Positions 1 through 12,172 of a DNA stretch of 64,000 nt are shown here, one piece after another. Every line of letters starts with the position of its first letter. Positions within the stretch are counted from its first letter, which is position 1. A program made the position numbers and the translations under genes. Source of the DNA: Campylobacter lari (GTDB lineage: Bacteria > Campylobacterota > Campylobacteria > Campylobacterales > Campylobacteraceae); the NCBI RefSeq assembly GCF_004357905.1, contig NZ_SMTT01000003.1:1-64000 (forward strand), written 5' to 3'. The notes beneath the pieces are model-generated. The model had not been told where the DNA came from and did not search any database. It saw nothing but the letters and a program-made list of their open reading frames with translations.

Positions 1-276
1 TTTATATTCATTGAAAAAGTCCTTTCAAAAATAGTTAATGTATTTGATTGATTCATTATTTGTTTGTGTGTTTTACAATACCCATTGCTAATATTTTAAC
101 AATAAGTGTAGAATATTAATATTTTATTTATAAATTTTTACTTAAGTATAATTTAAGATAAGAAGTATCTTAAATTTAAAATTACTATAAAATAGACTTT
201 ATGGTTAAAAAATAATATTTTTGCTTCCATGGCTTCATAATTATTTTTCTAAAACACATTGTTATAAAAAATATTT
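1..276. other. AT-rich intergenic region, no gene seen
   Basis: This 276-base stretch lies beyond the 3' end of cmoA and carries no convincing open reading frame; the longest ATG frame I followed on the plus strand (from base 39) stops after 17 codons. It is extremely A+T-rich even for this genome. Its one clear structure is a perfect 11-bp inverted repeat at 150-176. It could hold the upstream region of a gene outside the window or the transcription end of the long minus-strand operon. I see no T-rich canonical terminator directly after cmoA. Confidence 0.6.
150..176. repeat. perfect 11-bp inverted repeat
   Basis: The left arm is AATTTAAGATA (150-160), the spacer AGAAG (161-165) and the right arm TATCTTAAATT (166-176), an exact reverse complement. 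The stem is almost all A/T, so it would be a weak RNA hairpin; a protein-binding dyad is at least as likely. No T-run follows it on either strand. What it controls is unknown because the neighbouring gene lies outside the window. Confidence 0.7.
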
Positions 277-981
277 TTATTTAAAAGCTATGAAAGTTTC
301 AAAATTTACCCATTTAAAAACACTTTCTACTTTAGAAAATCCTGCCTTTTTAAGCATAGTTATGTTTTCATTTTGAGTATAAGGAATGAGGACATTTTCT
401 AAGGCTTCTCGTTTGCTTGAAATTTCTAGCTTACTATAACCTTGCTCTAGTTTATATTGCTCATAAATTTGTATCATTTTTTTAGCTATTTTTACATCTT
501 CATAAAGAATTTTTTCACTAAGCACAAATATACCATTTTCTTTTAAGTTTTGATAGATTTTATCAACTAATTCTTGTCTTTTAGGTGGGCGGATAAACTG
601 CAAAGTATAAGTAGCTATAAAAACATCATTTTTAAAAAACTCAAAATCATCTAAATTTTTTTGATGAAATTCCACCCTAGCTCCAAAGGCTTGACATTTG
701 TTTTTGGCGATCTCTAACATAGCATTAGCTTCATCAACCCCGCTTAAAAGAAAATCTTTTCTTTTTTCATAAAGTGCAAGCAATAAACTAGCCGTAGAAC
801 AACCAAGATCACAAATTCTCGCATTTTGTGGTGCAAAATGATCAATAAGTTCGACTATGAGTTTTAAATTTTGCGTATAAAAAGGCACAGATCTTGACAC
901 CATATCATCAAAAACACTTGCTACGCTTTTATCAAATTCAAATTGTTTTTCCAAGGGTTTTTTAAAAATTTCATCTTTCAT
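277..981 (-). CDS. cmoA: carboxy-S-adenosyl-L-methionine synthase CmoA
   Basis: Predicted to convert S-adenosylmethionine and prephenate into carboxy-SAM, which CmoB uses to make 5-oxyacetyluridine at the wobble base of tRNAs. The 234-residue protein has a Rossmann methyltransferase fold: motif I CDLGCSTASLLLAL near residues 57-70 and the CmoA-typical YTLQFIRPPKRQ near 125-136. The N-terminal VFDDMVSRSVPFY matches the family pattern. It is the last gene of the minus-strand operon; its start overlaps the ribF stop by 11 bases, so translation is probably coupled. CmoB is not in the window. A generic SAM methyltransferase is the alternative, but the motif set favours CmoA. Confidence 0.85.
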   Translation of the reverse strand: MKDEIFKKPLEKQFEFDKSVASVFDDMVSRSVPFYTQNLKLIVELIDHFAPQNARICDLGCSTASLLLALYEKRKDFLLSGVDEANAMLEIAKNKCQAFGARVEFHQKNLDDFEFFKNDVFIATYTLQFIRPPKRQELVDKIYQNLKENGIFVLSEKILYEDVKIAKKMIQIYEQYKLEQGYSKLEISSKREALENVLIPYTQNENITMLKKAGFSKVESVFKWVNFETFIAFK

Positions 982-1787
982 TTAATCTTCCTAAAATTTC
1001 TTTTGCTTTGTCAATATCTTTACTAATTTGTGCTTTTAATAAGGCTAAGTCGTTAAATTTTTCATTAGCTCTTATATAGTCAATAAAACTTAACTCAACT
1101 GAAATTGCTTTTGTATTTGTGAAATTTTCATCTAAAATATGCGTTTCTAAAGCAAAATTTTCATCAGTAGATCTTATGCCTATAAAACTTACACTATGAT
1201 AGCTTTTATTTTCAATCTTTACTAAAGTCGCATATACGCCATCTTTGGGTAAAAAGAAGTCTTTTGTATGTAAATTTAAAGTTGCAAAAAGCTCTTTAGC
1301 GCCTATGCCTTGACCTTTGATGATATTTGCTTGTATATTATAAAATCTACCTAGAAAATTTTTAGCTTCTTTGACTTTTGCTTCTTTAAGTAAGGTTTTA
1401 ATCATACTTGCATGAACACTTTTATTTTGAATTTTAAACTCATCTACGATGATGGTGTTTATACCACAAAGACTTTGTATGTCTTTGGCACTGCATTTTC
1501 TTTCTTTGCCAAATTTAAAATCATAACCTACAATGATCTTTTCTAGTTTGGGAAATTCTTGCTTTAAAAGCTTTAAAAAATCCTCGCCTTTATAGTCCTT
1601 GATTTTATCAAAATCACAAAAAATCAAAGGAAAATCAACCAAATTTACTCTAAAATCCTTAGGTGTTAGGGCTTCTTTTTCCTCTTTAGTGATGATAAAT
1701 AAGGCACCATTTTCATCTAAATGCTTAAAAAGCTCAAAATGCCCCAAATGCATACCATCAAAACGCCCCATGGCTAAATTTGTGATC

Positions 1788-5586
<3,799 letters not shown>

Positions 5587-5600
<14 letters not shown>

Positions 5601-6243
5601 TTTTTCTCTCATGTAAAATTAAAGCTATGGTGCTTAGTAAAATAGTTGGCTTTGCATTTAATTTAGCAAGCTCATAAGCTTTATAAAAAAATTCAATTTC
5701 TTCATCGTTTAATTTTATATCTTGTTTAAAACACTCATAGCTTAAAGCACTAATTAAATCTAAACATTCATGCTTGTCTATATTTTCATATTGTTTTAAT
5801 AATGAAGCAATTTGAGCTAGATCCATTTTTTTAGGATCTAAATTTAAAGACATCTTTTCTTTTTGAATTTTATGCTTTTCTATGATAAATCTTGAAAGTA
5901 TAGTAGGTAAAAAAACATTTTTTGAAGGAGCTACGATAATAAAATATACATTTTTTGGTGGCTCTTCAAAAAGCTTTAATAAAAAATTTTGTGCTTCTTC
6001 ACGAAAAGACTTAGCTAGTATAACAATAATTTTAGCTTGTGCTTCAGCCATATAACTTTCTTTCATAATAGCCCTTGCCGTTGCTTGAGCGTTTTTGTCA
6101 TAAGTTAAGTCATTTAATCTTAATTCTAAATCAGGGTTTTTAGGTATGAAAAATCTAAGATTTTTTGCTCCATATTCTTCTGTGAGTTTTTCTTGCATAA
6201 ACTCAAAATCATTATGGATAATGATTTTATTTCTTAGATTCAA
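5587..6243 (-). CDS. holB: short DNA polymerase III delta' subunit HolB
   Basis: A clamp-loader subunit. The 218-residue protein contains the delta'-like stretch LLKLFEEPPKNVYF followed by PTILSRF, the counterpart of the Ser-Arg-Cys sensor region, here without the Cys. It lacks the C-terminal collar domain expected in delta' of 300 or more residues, and no zinc-binding cysteines are present. The start is TTG at 6243 with AAGG about 8 bases upstream; it overlaps the hobA stop as TTGA. Its position between hobA and folP fits the Campylobacter order as I remember it. Confidence 0.8.
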
Positions 6244-6776
6244 ATTTCTACCTTAGAAAAAAGCACAGCCTCTAAGCTTTGCTCAAATACTTTGTATAAA
6301 GAAATAAGTTTATAGTCTAATTCCTTATCGCGCGAGGAAAGATAAAAGCTATTTTGCAATTGCTCATCAAAAAGCCAAAGCATACTTTCTGCTTTAGAAT
6401 TAGCGATTTTAAATTTAAACCCTGTATTAGTTCCTATATAAAAAAAGGCATAACCATTGGGAAAAGAAATACTCAAAAGATCATTTAGCAAATCTATATC
6501 TTCTTGGGTATTGCAAGCCTTATTATAAATTCCTTTTAAAGACACAAAAGGCACTAAAGGTCTTGTGGTGTTAGCATTGATTTGGCTTAAAAAATACTCT
6601 TCAAACCAAGCTCTTTGCTCATCAGTAATCACAATAAAAGTATAACCTTGTAAAAGCAAAGCTAATTTAGAAGCTATCAAAGGCGACCATTCAAGACGCC
6701 TTTCTTCTAACCAACTTGTATAAGTGCCATTTTCTCGGATTTGCTCTAGGGTAAATTTTAAAAAACTATTGCTCAT
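6240..6776 (-). CDS. hobA: DnaA-binding initiation regulator HobA
   Basis: HobA is the epsilonproteobacterial counterpart of DiaA: it binds DnaA domains I-II and promotes oligomerisation at oriC. This 178-residue protein matches the recalled Helicobacter HobA pattern: WLEERRLEWSPLIA near the N-terminus, the LWLFDEQLQ segment, and the C-terminal LDYKLISLYKVFEQSLEAVL. The fold is a sugar-isomerase-like alpha/beta sandwich. ATG follows the lysC stop directly (TAAATG), so translation probably depends on termination of lysC. Confidence 0.85.
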   Translation of the reverse strand: MSNSFLKFTLEQIRENGTYTSWLEERRLEWSPLIASKLALLLQGYTFIVITDEQRAWFEEYFLSQINANTTRPLVPFVSLKGIYNKACNTQEDIDLLNDLLSISFPNGYAFFYIGTNTGFKFKIANSKAESMLWLFDEQLQNSFYLSSRDKELDYKLISLYKVFEQSLEAVLFSKVEI

Positions 6777-7979
6777 TTATACATCTAGTTTATAAACTTC
6801 ATGCAATACTCTTACAGCTAATTCGCCGTATTTTTCATGCACGATGACTGAAATTTTAATTTCGCTTGTAGAAATCATTTGTATGTTAATATTTTCATTT
6901 GCCAATGCTTTAAAAGCTGCTGAAGCTACTCCAGAATGTGATTTCATACCCACACCCACAACTGAAACTTTTACCACTGCACTATCTGTTTCTATATTAG
7001 CATTAGCACCTAAAACTTTTTTCATAGCATTAGTTGCTAAATCAAGCTCGTTTTCAGGCACAGTAAAGCCCAAATTTGTAGCTCCATCTACACCTACATT
7101 TTGGATAATCATATCTACATTGATATTTTCATTTGCTAAAGTCCCAAAAATTTCAGCAGCAATTCCTGGCTTATCATCAATATTTCTTAAAGTAACCCTT
7201 GCTTGGTTTTTATCTAGTGCTATACCACTAACCAAAGCTTGTTCCATATTTTCCTCCTTAGTAATGATCGTCCCTTCATTTTCATTAAAGCTACTTCTAG
7301 TAACTAATTTTACATTTAATTTTTTAGCAAGCTCTACAGAGCGATTTTGTAAAACTTTAGCTCCCAAACTTGCAAGCTCTAGCATTTCTTCATAAGAAAT
7401 TTTATCTAGCTTTTTAGCCTTTGGCTCAATTCTAGGATCGGTAGTATATACCCCATCTACATCAGTATAAATTTCACACAAATCAGCATTTAAAGCTCCT
7501 GCTAATGCAACTGCACTTAAGTCACTTCCACCACGACCTAAAGTAGTAACATTACCCATTTTGTCGATACCTTGAAAGCCAGCAACTACTACAATATACC
7601 CCTCATCTAAGGCTTTATTGATATTTGTAGTATCAATGTGTTCAATTCTTGCTTTAGTATAAACATCATCTGTAATAATCCCTGCATTGCGTCCGGAAAA
7701 TGCAGTAGCTTTTAAACCCATTTCATTTAATGCAATAGCAAGTAAAGATGAAGTTACACGCTCACCACTACTTAAAAGCATATCCATCTCACGACCTGAA
7801 GGATTTTTACTAAAATGATGTGCAAAATCAATAAGCTCATTGGTAACTCCACTCATTGCAGAAACTACTACAACTAATTTATCGCAAGTTTTTTTACTTT
7901 TTGCCACTCTTTTAGCAACTTCATCAATACGCTCAAGCGTTCCTACACTCGTTCCCCCATATTTTTGTACGACCAGCAT
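6777..7979 (-). CDS. lysC: aspartate kinase LysC
   Basis: Phosphorylates aspartate, the first step toward lysine (and diaminopimelate for peptidoglycan), threonine and methionine. The N-terminal kinase domain has VQKYGGTSVGT at residues 4-14 and VTTLGRGGSDLSA; two ACT domains occupy the C-terminal third (around GVDGATNLGFTV and IQMISTSEIKISVIVHEK), consistent with feedback control by lysine and/or threonine. Length (400) is normal. Its ATG overlaps the rppH stop by one base (TAATG). Confidence 0.95.
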   Translation of the reverse strand: MLVVQKYGGTSVGTLERIDEVAKRVAKSKKTCDKLVVVVSAMSGVTNELIDFAHHFSKNPSGREMDMLLSSGERVTSSLLAIALNEMGLKATAFSGRNAGIITDDVYTKARIEHIDTTNINKALDEGYIVVVAGFQGIDKMGNVTTLGRGGSDLSAVALAGALNADLCEIYTDVDGVYTTDPRIEPKAKKLDKISYEEMLELASLGAKVLQNRSVELAKKLNVKLVTRSSFNENEGTIITKEENMEQALVSGIALDKNQARVTLRNIDDKPGIAAEIFGTLANENINVDMIIQNVGVDGATNLGFTVPENELDLATNAMKKVLGANANIETDSAVVKVSVVGVGMKSHSGVASAAFKALANENINIQMISTSEIKISVIVHEKYGELAVRVLHEVYKLDV

Positions 7980-8449
7980 TAAATATACCCCCTTTCTTTA
8001 AAATATTTTAAAACTCTAATATATATAGGCTTTTTAAAATGATTAATCATATCATACACATCTTCTAATGAAGCAAATTTATAAGCATCAAATTCAGGAT
8101 TTTTAGTATTTAGATTAACAATAGCTTTGTTTTTTAATCTAACTAAAAAATATTTTTGATTTTGACCATCATAAGGATACATTTTTTGTGCAACCTTAGG
8201 TGGAAAATCATAACTAATCCATTCAGGATGTTCGGCTAAAATTTCAATCTCATCTGTACCTATTTCTTCTTTTAATTCTCTAAATAACGCACTTTTAGCA
8301 TCCTCTCCCTCATCTATTCCACCTTGAGGAAACTGCCATATATTTTCCATATCATTGCGTTTAGCGAGTAAAATTTTACATTCAAAAGGATAAGCTGATG
8401 ATAGCACTATTGCGGCTACATTTGGCCTATATTTTTTTTCTTTTTCCAT
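7979..8449 (-). CDS. rppH: RNA pyrophosphohydrolase RppH/NudH (Nudix)
   Basis: A Nudix hydrolase expected to remove pyrophosphate from mRNA 5' ends (and dinucleoside polyphosphates), starting RNA decay. The full Nudix box lies in GGIDEGEDAK followed by RELKEEIG, preceded by the NIWQFPQGG typical of RppH. The frame is open to an ATG at 8491, but I chose the ATG at 8449, which gives MEKEKKYRPNVAA and has AAGGA 10 bases upstream. It is the first gene of the nine-gene minus-strand operon. Confidence 0.9.
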   Translation of the reverse strand: MEKEKKYRPNVAAIVLSSAYPFECKILLAKRNDMENIWQFPQGGIDEGEDAKSALFRELKEEIGTDEIEILAEHPEWISYDFPPKVAQKMYPYDGQNQKYFLVRLKNKAIVNLNTKNPEFDAYKFASLEDVYDMINHFKKPIYIRVLKYFKERGYI

Positions 8450-8529
8450 GATTTTCTTATCCTTGACTTTTTGATAATATAATTCTAACAAAAAAATACG
8501 AATTTATAATCACATTTTAAAGAAGTTTT
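8450..8529. promoter_or_regulatory. divergent promoter region rppH / hemW
   Basis: The 80-base gap separates two divergent operons. On the plus strand TATAAT at 8505-8510 precedes hemW, with an AAAGAAG ribosome site near 8519-8525. On the minus strand a TATATT-like box (around 8475-8482) and AAGGA just upstream of the 8449 ATG serve the rppH-cmoA operon. As is common in Campylobacter, I see no clear -35 element. Assignments are by eye only. Confidence 0.5.
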
Positions 8530-9579
8530 ATGCATTTATATATACATATACCATTTTGCGAAAGTAAATGTTTTTATTGTTCTTTTACTTCACTTAAAAA
8601 AAAGGACTTTGAAAAAGATTATTTAAATGCTTTAATGCAAGATATAAAATATCAACTAGATTTTTTTATGCTGGATAAAAATTCCATAAAAACTATTTTT
8701 ATAGGTGGTGGTACTCCTAGTTTAATGAGTGTTAATTTTTATGAAAAAATTTTTATTTTTTTGCAAAGTTATTTACAAAAAAATAATGAAATAAGTATAG
8801 AAGCAAATCCTAACTCAAGCAATTTTTCTTGGCTTAAAGAGATAAAAAATTTAGGTTTTAACCGCATTTCTTTTGGGGTGCAAAGTTTTCATGAAAAAAA
8901 ATTACAATTCCTTGGGCGTATTCATGATCAAAAAAACATTTTTACAAGTATAGAAAACGCAAAAAAAGCAGGATTTAATAATATAAATTTAGACTTAATT
9001 TATGATACAAAACTCGATGATAGTAAAATGCTTGATTATGAAATTTCTAAACTCGCTTTAATTGATATTAGCCATGTGAGTGCTTATAATTTAACTATAG
9101 AAGAAAAGACAAGATTTGCTAAAAAATTTCATTATAAAAAAAACGCTCCACGCCTTGCAAAACATTTTATCAAAGCAATTGAAAATCTTGGTTATAAACA
9201 ATATGAAATCAGTAATTTTGGACAAATTTGCAAACATAATCTTGCTTATTGGCAAGGAAAAGACTATATAGGATGTGGTTTAAGTGCAGTAGGATTTTCA
9301 AAAAATCAAAGATTTTATACTAAAAAAAGTTTAAAAGATTATATAGCAAATCCTTGTTTTAGGGAGGTTGAAAATTTAAATTCAAAAGATTTGTGTTTAG
9401 AACATATTTTTCTAGGACTTAGAAGCATTATAGGAGTGGATGAAACAAAGCTAGAACCTTTAGAAAAAGAAAAGGCAATGTTTCTTAGCAAAAAAGGGAA
9501 ATTAGTATATAAAAATGGAATTTTTTATAATACTAATTATCTTTTAAGCGATGAACTAGCTTTGTATATTAGCACTTAA
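8530..9579 (+). CDS. hemW: radical SAM haem chaperone HemW-like protein
   Basis: A radical SAM protein with HIPFCESKCFYC at residues 6-17, giving the CxxxCxxC 4Fe-4S cluster motif at Cys10, Cys14 and Cys17, then the SAM-binding FIGGGTPSLM. True coproporphyrinogen dehydrogenase HemN has a further cysteine after the cluster (CxxxCxFCxC); here the residue is Ser/Thr, and length (349) fits HemW, the haem-transfer protein often annotated as oxygen-independent coproporphyrinogen oxidase. Its stop overlaps the convergent arsR stop by four bases. Confidence 0.8.
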   Translation: MHLYIHIPFCESKCFYCSFTSLKKKDFEKDYLNALMQDIKYQLDFFMLDKNSIKTIFIGGGTPSLMSVNFYEKIFIFLQSYLQKNNEISIEANPNSSNFSWLKEIKNLGFNRISFGVQSFHEKKLQFLGRIHDQKNIFTSIENAKKAGFNNINLDLIYDTKLDDSKMLDYEISKLALIDISHVSAYNLTIEEKTRFAKKFHYKKNAPRLAKHFIKAIENLGYKQYEISNFGQICKHNLAYWQGKDYIGCGLSAVGFSKNQRFYTKKSLKDYIANPCFREVENLNSKDLCLEHIFLGLRSIIGVDETKLEPLEKEKAMFLSKKGKLVYKNGIFYNTNYLLSDELALYIST

Positions 9580-9893
9580 GCTTTGCATTCACAAGAAATT
9601 CTTTTAAATTCAGGAAGCTTTATAGAAAGTTCATTGATATTTTTTAATATATCGCTGCAAAAATTATTTAAATTTTCTTTTACTCCATAATACGCCCAAA
9701 CACCCTGTCTATCTACTTCTAAAAAATTAGCTTCTTTTAAAATTTTTAAATGTCTTGAAAGCCTTGATTGACTCATATTTAAAGAGCTTTGCAAATCACA
9801 CACACAAAGTTTTCCATATTTTTGTAAAAAAGCTAGGATTAAAATCCTGCTTTCATCGTTAATTGCACTTGTTATTTTTAAAAATTCTTGCAT
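9576..9893 (-). CDS. arsR: ArsR-family metalloid-sensing repressor
   Basis: A 105-residue winged-helix repressor with the DNA-recognition helix in SQSRLSRHLKILKEA. The helix before it carries CVCDL (Cys30, Cys32), the As(III)/Sb(III)-sensing site of classical ArsR proteins, and the tail has another pair, Cys101 and Cys103. It follows arsP by 8 bases, so both are one transcript. By family precedent it represses its own operon until arsenite or trivalent organoarsenical binds. The likely operators are the AT palindromes upstream of arsP. Confidence 0.85.
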   Translation of the reverse strand: MQEFLKITSAINDESRILILAFLQKYGKLCVCDLQSSLNMSQSRLSRHLKILKEANFLEVDRQGVWAYYGVKENLNNFCSDILKNINELSIKLPEFKRISCECKA

Positions 9894-9901
9894 AAAATTC
9901 C

Positions 9902-10882
9902 TTATATAAAAAACATTAAAAGTCCAAAACTAATTGCAATAAAAACAATCATACCTGCAAATAAAAACAAAAAGCTTGTTTTAAAAATTCTTTTAAGCAA
10001 AATAAGCTCAGGTAAAGAACACCCTGCTCCTGCTATTAAAAAACTCATCATTATACCAAGCGGAATTCCACTGGTAGTTAAAGCTAGTGCTACAGGAATC
10101 ATAGCAGTGCAATTCATATAAAGCAAAACCCCTATAAATGCTGCTATAAATACACCCAATACCCCATAATCTTTCATATAATTTTGAAAAAAATCTTGCG
10201 GAAAAAAGCCGTGTATAAAAGCCCCAATACCCATACCAATAATAATATATGGCAGAATTTTTTTGTATTCATTAAAGCTTTGCATAAATAATATTTTGAT
10301 TTTATTTTCTTTTGTTTTAGTCTTAAATTTTAAAATTTTACTGCTAATTTTAGAATTTTTAACAAAAATAGAGCTAGGTTTTTCACAGCATAAACTTTTA
10401 GAAGTATCATTAGAACAACACTTTGAAGTTTGCTCTAAATCATTTTTTAAAAAGTCTTCATTAAAAAATCTTTGAGTGTTTATTTTTGAAACACAAAAAG
10501 CAATAAATAAAATCACGCTAAATAAAAATCCCACATAAAATAAAGAGATTTTTAAGCCAAAACTTACTACAAACATCACTACTATAATAGGATTAATTAA
10601 AGGCGAAGTTATCAAATAAGCTATGCATACTCCAAGTGGTACTTTAGCTTTTAAAAATGCATTTAAAAGTGGTATGCTTGAACATGAACAAAAGGGAGTT
10701 AAGCTACCCAAAAGAATAGCCTTTATATAACTTACAAAAGAATCTTTCTTTAAATGTTCATTGAAAAATTTAGCATAACGCTCATTAAGATAAGCAATGA
10801 GCATACTAACTAATATAAATAAAATAGAAATTTCAACAAATAAAATCAAAAAATCTTTAAAAATAAAAAATAACTTTTCCAT
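9902..10882 (-). CDS. arsP: ArsP-family (organo)arsenical efflux permease
   Basis: A 326-residue permease with about eight membrane helices in two halves. The first half has PFCSCSSIPL (Cys65, Cys67) and the second MNCTAMIPVALAL (Cys258), the conserved features of the DUF318/ArsP family. The central loop (residues about 140-190) is polar and holds two Cys-Cys pairs at 155-156 and 165-166. Campylobacter ArsP exports trivalent organoarsenicals such as reduced roxarsone; a related group moves other thiophilic metals, so the substrate is inferred from the arsR neighbour. GGAG precedes the ATG by about 9 bases. Confidence 0.8.
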   Translation of the reverse strand: MEKLFFIFKDFLILFVEISILFILVSMLIAYLNERYAKFFNEHLKKDSFVSYIKAILLGSLTPFCSCSSIPLLNAFLKAKVPLGVCIAYLITSPLINPIIVVMFVVSFGLKISLFYVGFLFSVILFIAFCVSKINTQRFFNEDFLKNDLEQTSKCCSNDTSKSLCCEKPSSIFVKNSKISSKILKFKTKTKENKIKILFMQSFNEYKKILPYIIIGMGIGAFIHGFFPQDFFQNYMKDYGVLGVFIAAFIGVLLYMNCTAMIPVALALTTSGIPLGIMMSFLIAGAGCSLPELILLKRIFKTSFLFLFAGMIVFIAISFGLLMFFI

Positions 10883-11036
10883 AATCTTTCACTCCATTTC
10901 ATTTTAAAATAAGCATAACAAAAATATATTAATATATCAATATATCTTTATATATTAATATTATAAAAGTAATAGTATTTTTAAGTATTTTTATGTAAAA
11001 TGCAAACTATATATTTAAGCGAAAGAAGATAAAATA
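10883..11036. promoter_or_regulatory. arsP/tatB divergent control region with AT dyads
   Basis: This 154-base gap holds two copies of ATATTAATAT centred about 26 bases apart (within 10924-10937 and 10952-10961) and a tandem AATATATC duplication at 10931-10946. These lie upstream of the arsP start, with a TATGCT- or TAAAAT-like box between, and are strong candidates for ArsR binding. For the plus strand, TGTAAAAT near 10994-11001 may be the tatB -10, with GAAAGAAG at 11021 as ribosome site. Confidence 0.5.
10924..10961. repeat. duplicated ATATTAATAT palindromes (putative ArsR operator)
   Basis: ATATATTAATATAT (10924-10937) is a perfect 14-bp palindrome. A second, 10-bp perfect palindrome ATATTAATAT occupies 10952-10961. 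ArsR/SmtB repressors bind AT-rich dyads of this general type, and the first structural gene downstream is arsP. A role in tatB transcription cannot be excluded since the gap is shared. Confidence 0.5.
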
Positions 11037-11429
11037 ATGAGTTTTGGAGAAATTTTAGTTATTTTAGTTATAGCTATTTTAGTTCTTGGGCCTGAAAAAC
11101 TACCTTCAACTATAGTTGAAATTGCAAAAATTTTAAAAGCCATTAAAAGTAATATTGATGAAGCAAAAGCAAGTATCAATAAAGAATTAAAAATAGCAGA
11201 GTTAAAAGATGAAGCACAAAAATACAAAGATGAATTTTCACAAACGAACGAAAATATCAGAAAAAAACTGAGTTTTGAAGAATTTGATCAACTCAAAGAA
11301 GATATTTTAAATAATACCAAAGAGTTAAAAAGTGAAATTAATGATTTAGAAAAAGATATACAAGAACTTTCGCGTGTAGAAGAAAAAACTCAAAAAGATG
11401 AAAAAAATACTCAAAAAATGGAAAGCTAA
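11037..11429 (+). CDS. tatB: Sec-independent translocase subunit TatB
   Basis: A 130-residue protein with one N-terminal membrane helix (residues about 3-20), the hinge LGPEKLP, an amphipathic helix and a long charged tail (65-130) likely to form a coiled coil. With TatA and TatC it exports folded proteins with twin-arginine signals. The GPEKLP hinge, long tail and direct pairing with tatC (2 bases apart) favour TatB over TatA; TatA must be encoded elsewhere. Starts at an ATG preceded by GAAAGAAG. Confidence 0.8.
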   Translation: MSFGEILVILVIAILVLGPEKLPSTIVEIAKILKAIKSNIDEAKASINKELKIAELKDEAQKYKDEFSQTNENIRKKLSFEEFDQLKEDILNNTKELKSEINDLEKDIQELSRVEEKTQKDEKNTQKMES

Positions 11430-11431
11430 GA

Positions 11432-12172
11432 ATGTTTGAAGAATTAAAACCGCATTTAGTAGAACTTAGAAAAAGATTATTTATAAGCGTAGCTTGTGTT
11501 GTTGTAATGTTTTTTGTATGCTTTAGTTTTAATAGTTATATCATAGATATACTAAAAGCACCCGTTGAAGCAGCCTTACCTGAAATTTCAAAACAAATGA
11601 CTTTCGTTGAATTACAAGAGCCTTTATTTACTGCAATGAAAGTTTCATTTTTTACAGCTTTTTTAATTTCTTTACCGGTTATTTTTTGGCAGTTTTGGAA
11701 ATTCGTAGCACCAGGACTTTATGATAATGAAAAAAGACTAGTAGTGCCTTTTGTAAGCTTTGCTAGCATTATGTTTGCGCTTGGAGCTTTGTTTTGTTAT
11801 TATATAGTCATACCTTTGGCTTTTAAATTTTTAATTGATTTTGGGGTGCAAACTCAAGATTTTAAACCTTTAATCAGCATAGGCTTGTATGTGGGATTTT
11901 TTACTAAACTTGTAGTTGCCTTTGGCTTAGCGTTTGAAATGCCTGTGATAACCTTTTTCTTTGCCAAACTTGGACTTATTGATGATGCATTTTTAAAAAA
12001 ACACTTTAGGGTTTCAGTTTTAGTGATTTTTGTTTTTTCAGCTATGATGACACCACCTGATATAATCTCACAATTTTTAATGGCCGTTCCTTTGTGCGGG
12101 CTTTATGGAATTTCTATTTACATAGCCAAAAAAGTTAATCCTAGTCAAAAAGAAAATGATGAAAACGATTGA
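11432..12172 (+). CDS. tatC: Sec-independent translocase subunit TatC
   Basis: The twin-arginine signal receptor of the Tat translocase. The 246-residue protein has six predicted membrane helices and the family N-terminus HLVELRKRLF, plus the conserved FVELQEPLFTAMKVSF and the periplasmic loop FWKFVAPGLYDNEKR. It follows tatB by 2 bases and overlaps queA by 17 bases, so the three genes are one transcription unit. Confidence 0.95.
   Translation: MFEELKPHLVELRKRLFISVACVVVMFFVCFSFNSYIIDILKAPVEAALPEISKQMTFVELQEPLFTAMKVSFFTAFLISLPVIFWQFWKFVAPGLYDNEKRLVVPFVSFASIMFALGALFCYYIVIPLAFKFLIDFGVQTQDFKPLISIGLYVGFFTKLVVAFGLAFEMPVITFFFAKLGLIDDAFLKKHFRVSVLVIFVFSAMMTPPDIISQFLMAVPLCGLYGISIYIAKKVNPSQKENDEND

Noticed and set aside
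1-276. tRNA or small-protein gene in the first gap
   Set aside because: No cloverleaf-like arms or GC-rich stems and no frame with a ribosome site longer than about 17 codons.
6844-7395. 183-codon plus-strand open frame
   Set aside because: It lies wholly antisense to lysC, whose aspartokinase motifs are unmistakable; composition is that of a shadow frame.
8450-8491. Longer start for rppH (14 extra residues)
   Set aside because: The downstream ATG has AAGGA at good spacing and gives the family N-terminus; the longer form would overlap the promoter region.
8530-9579. True HemN coproporphyrinogen dehydrogenase
   Set aside because: The cysteine after the CxxxCxxC cluster that marks HemN is absent and the length fits HemW.
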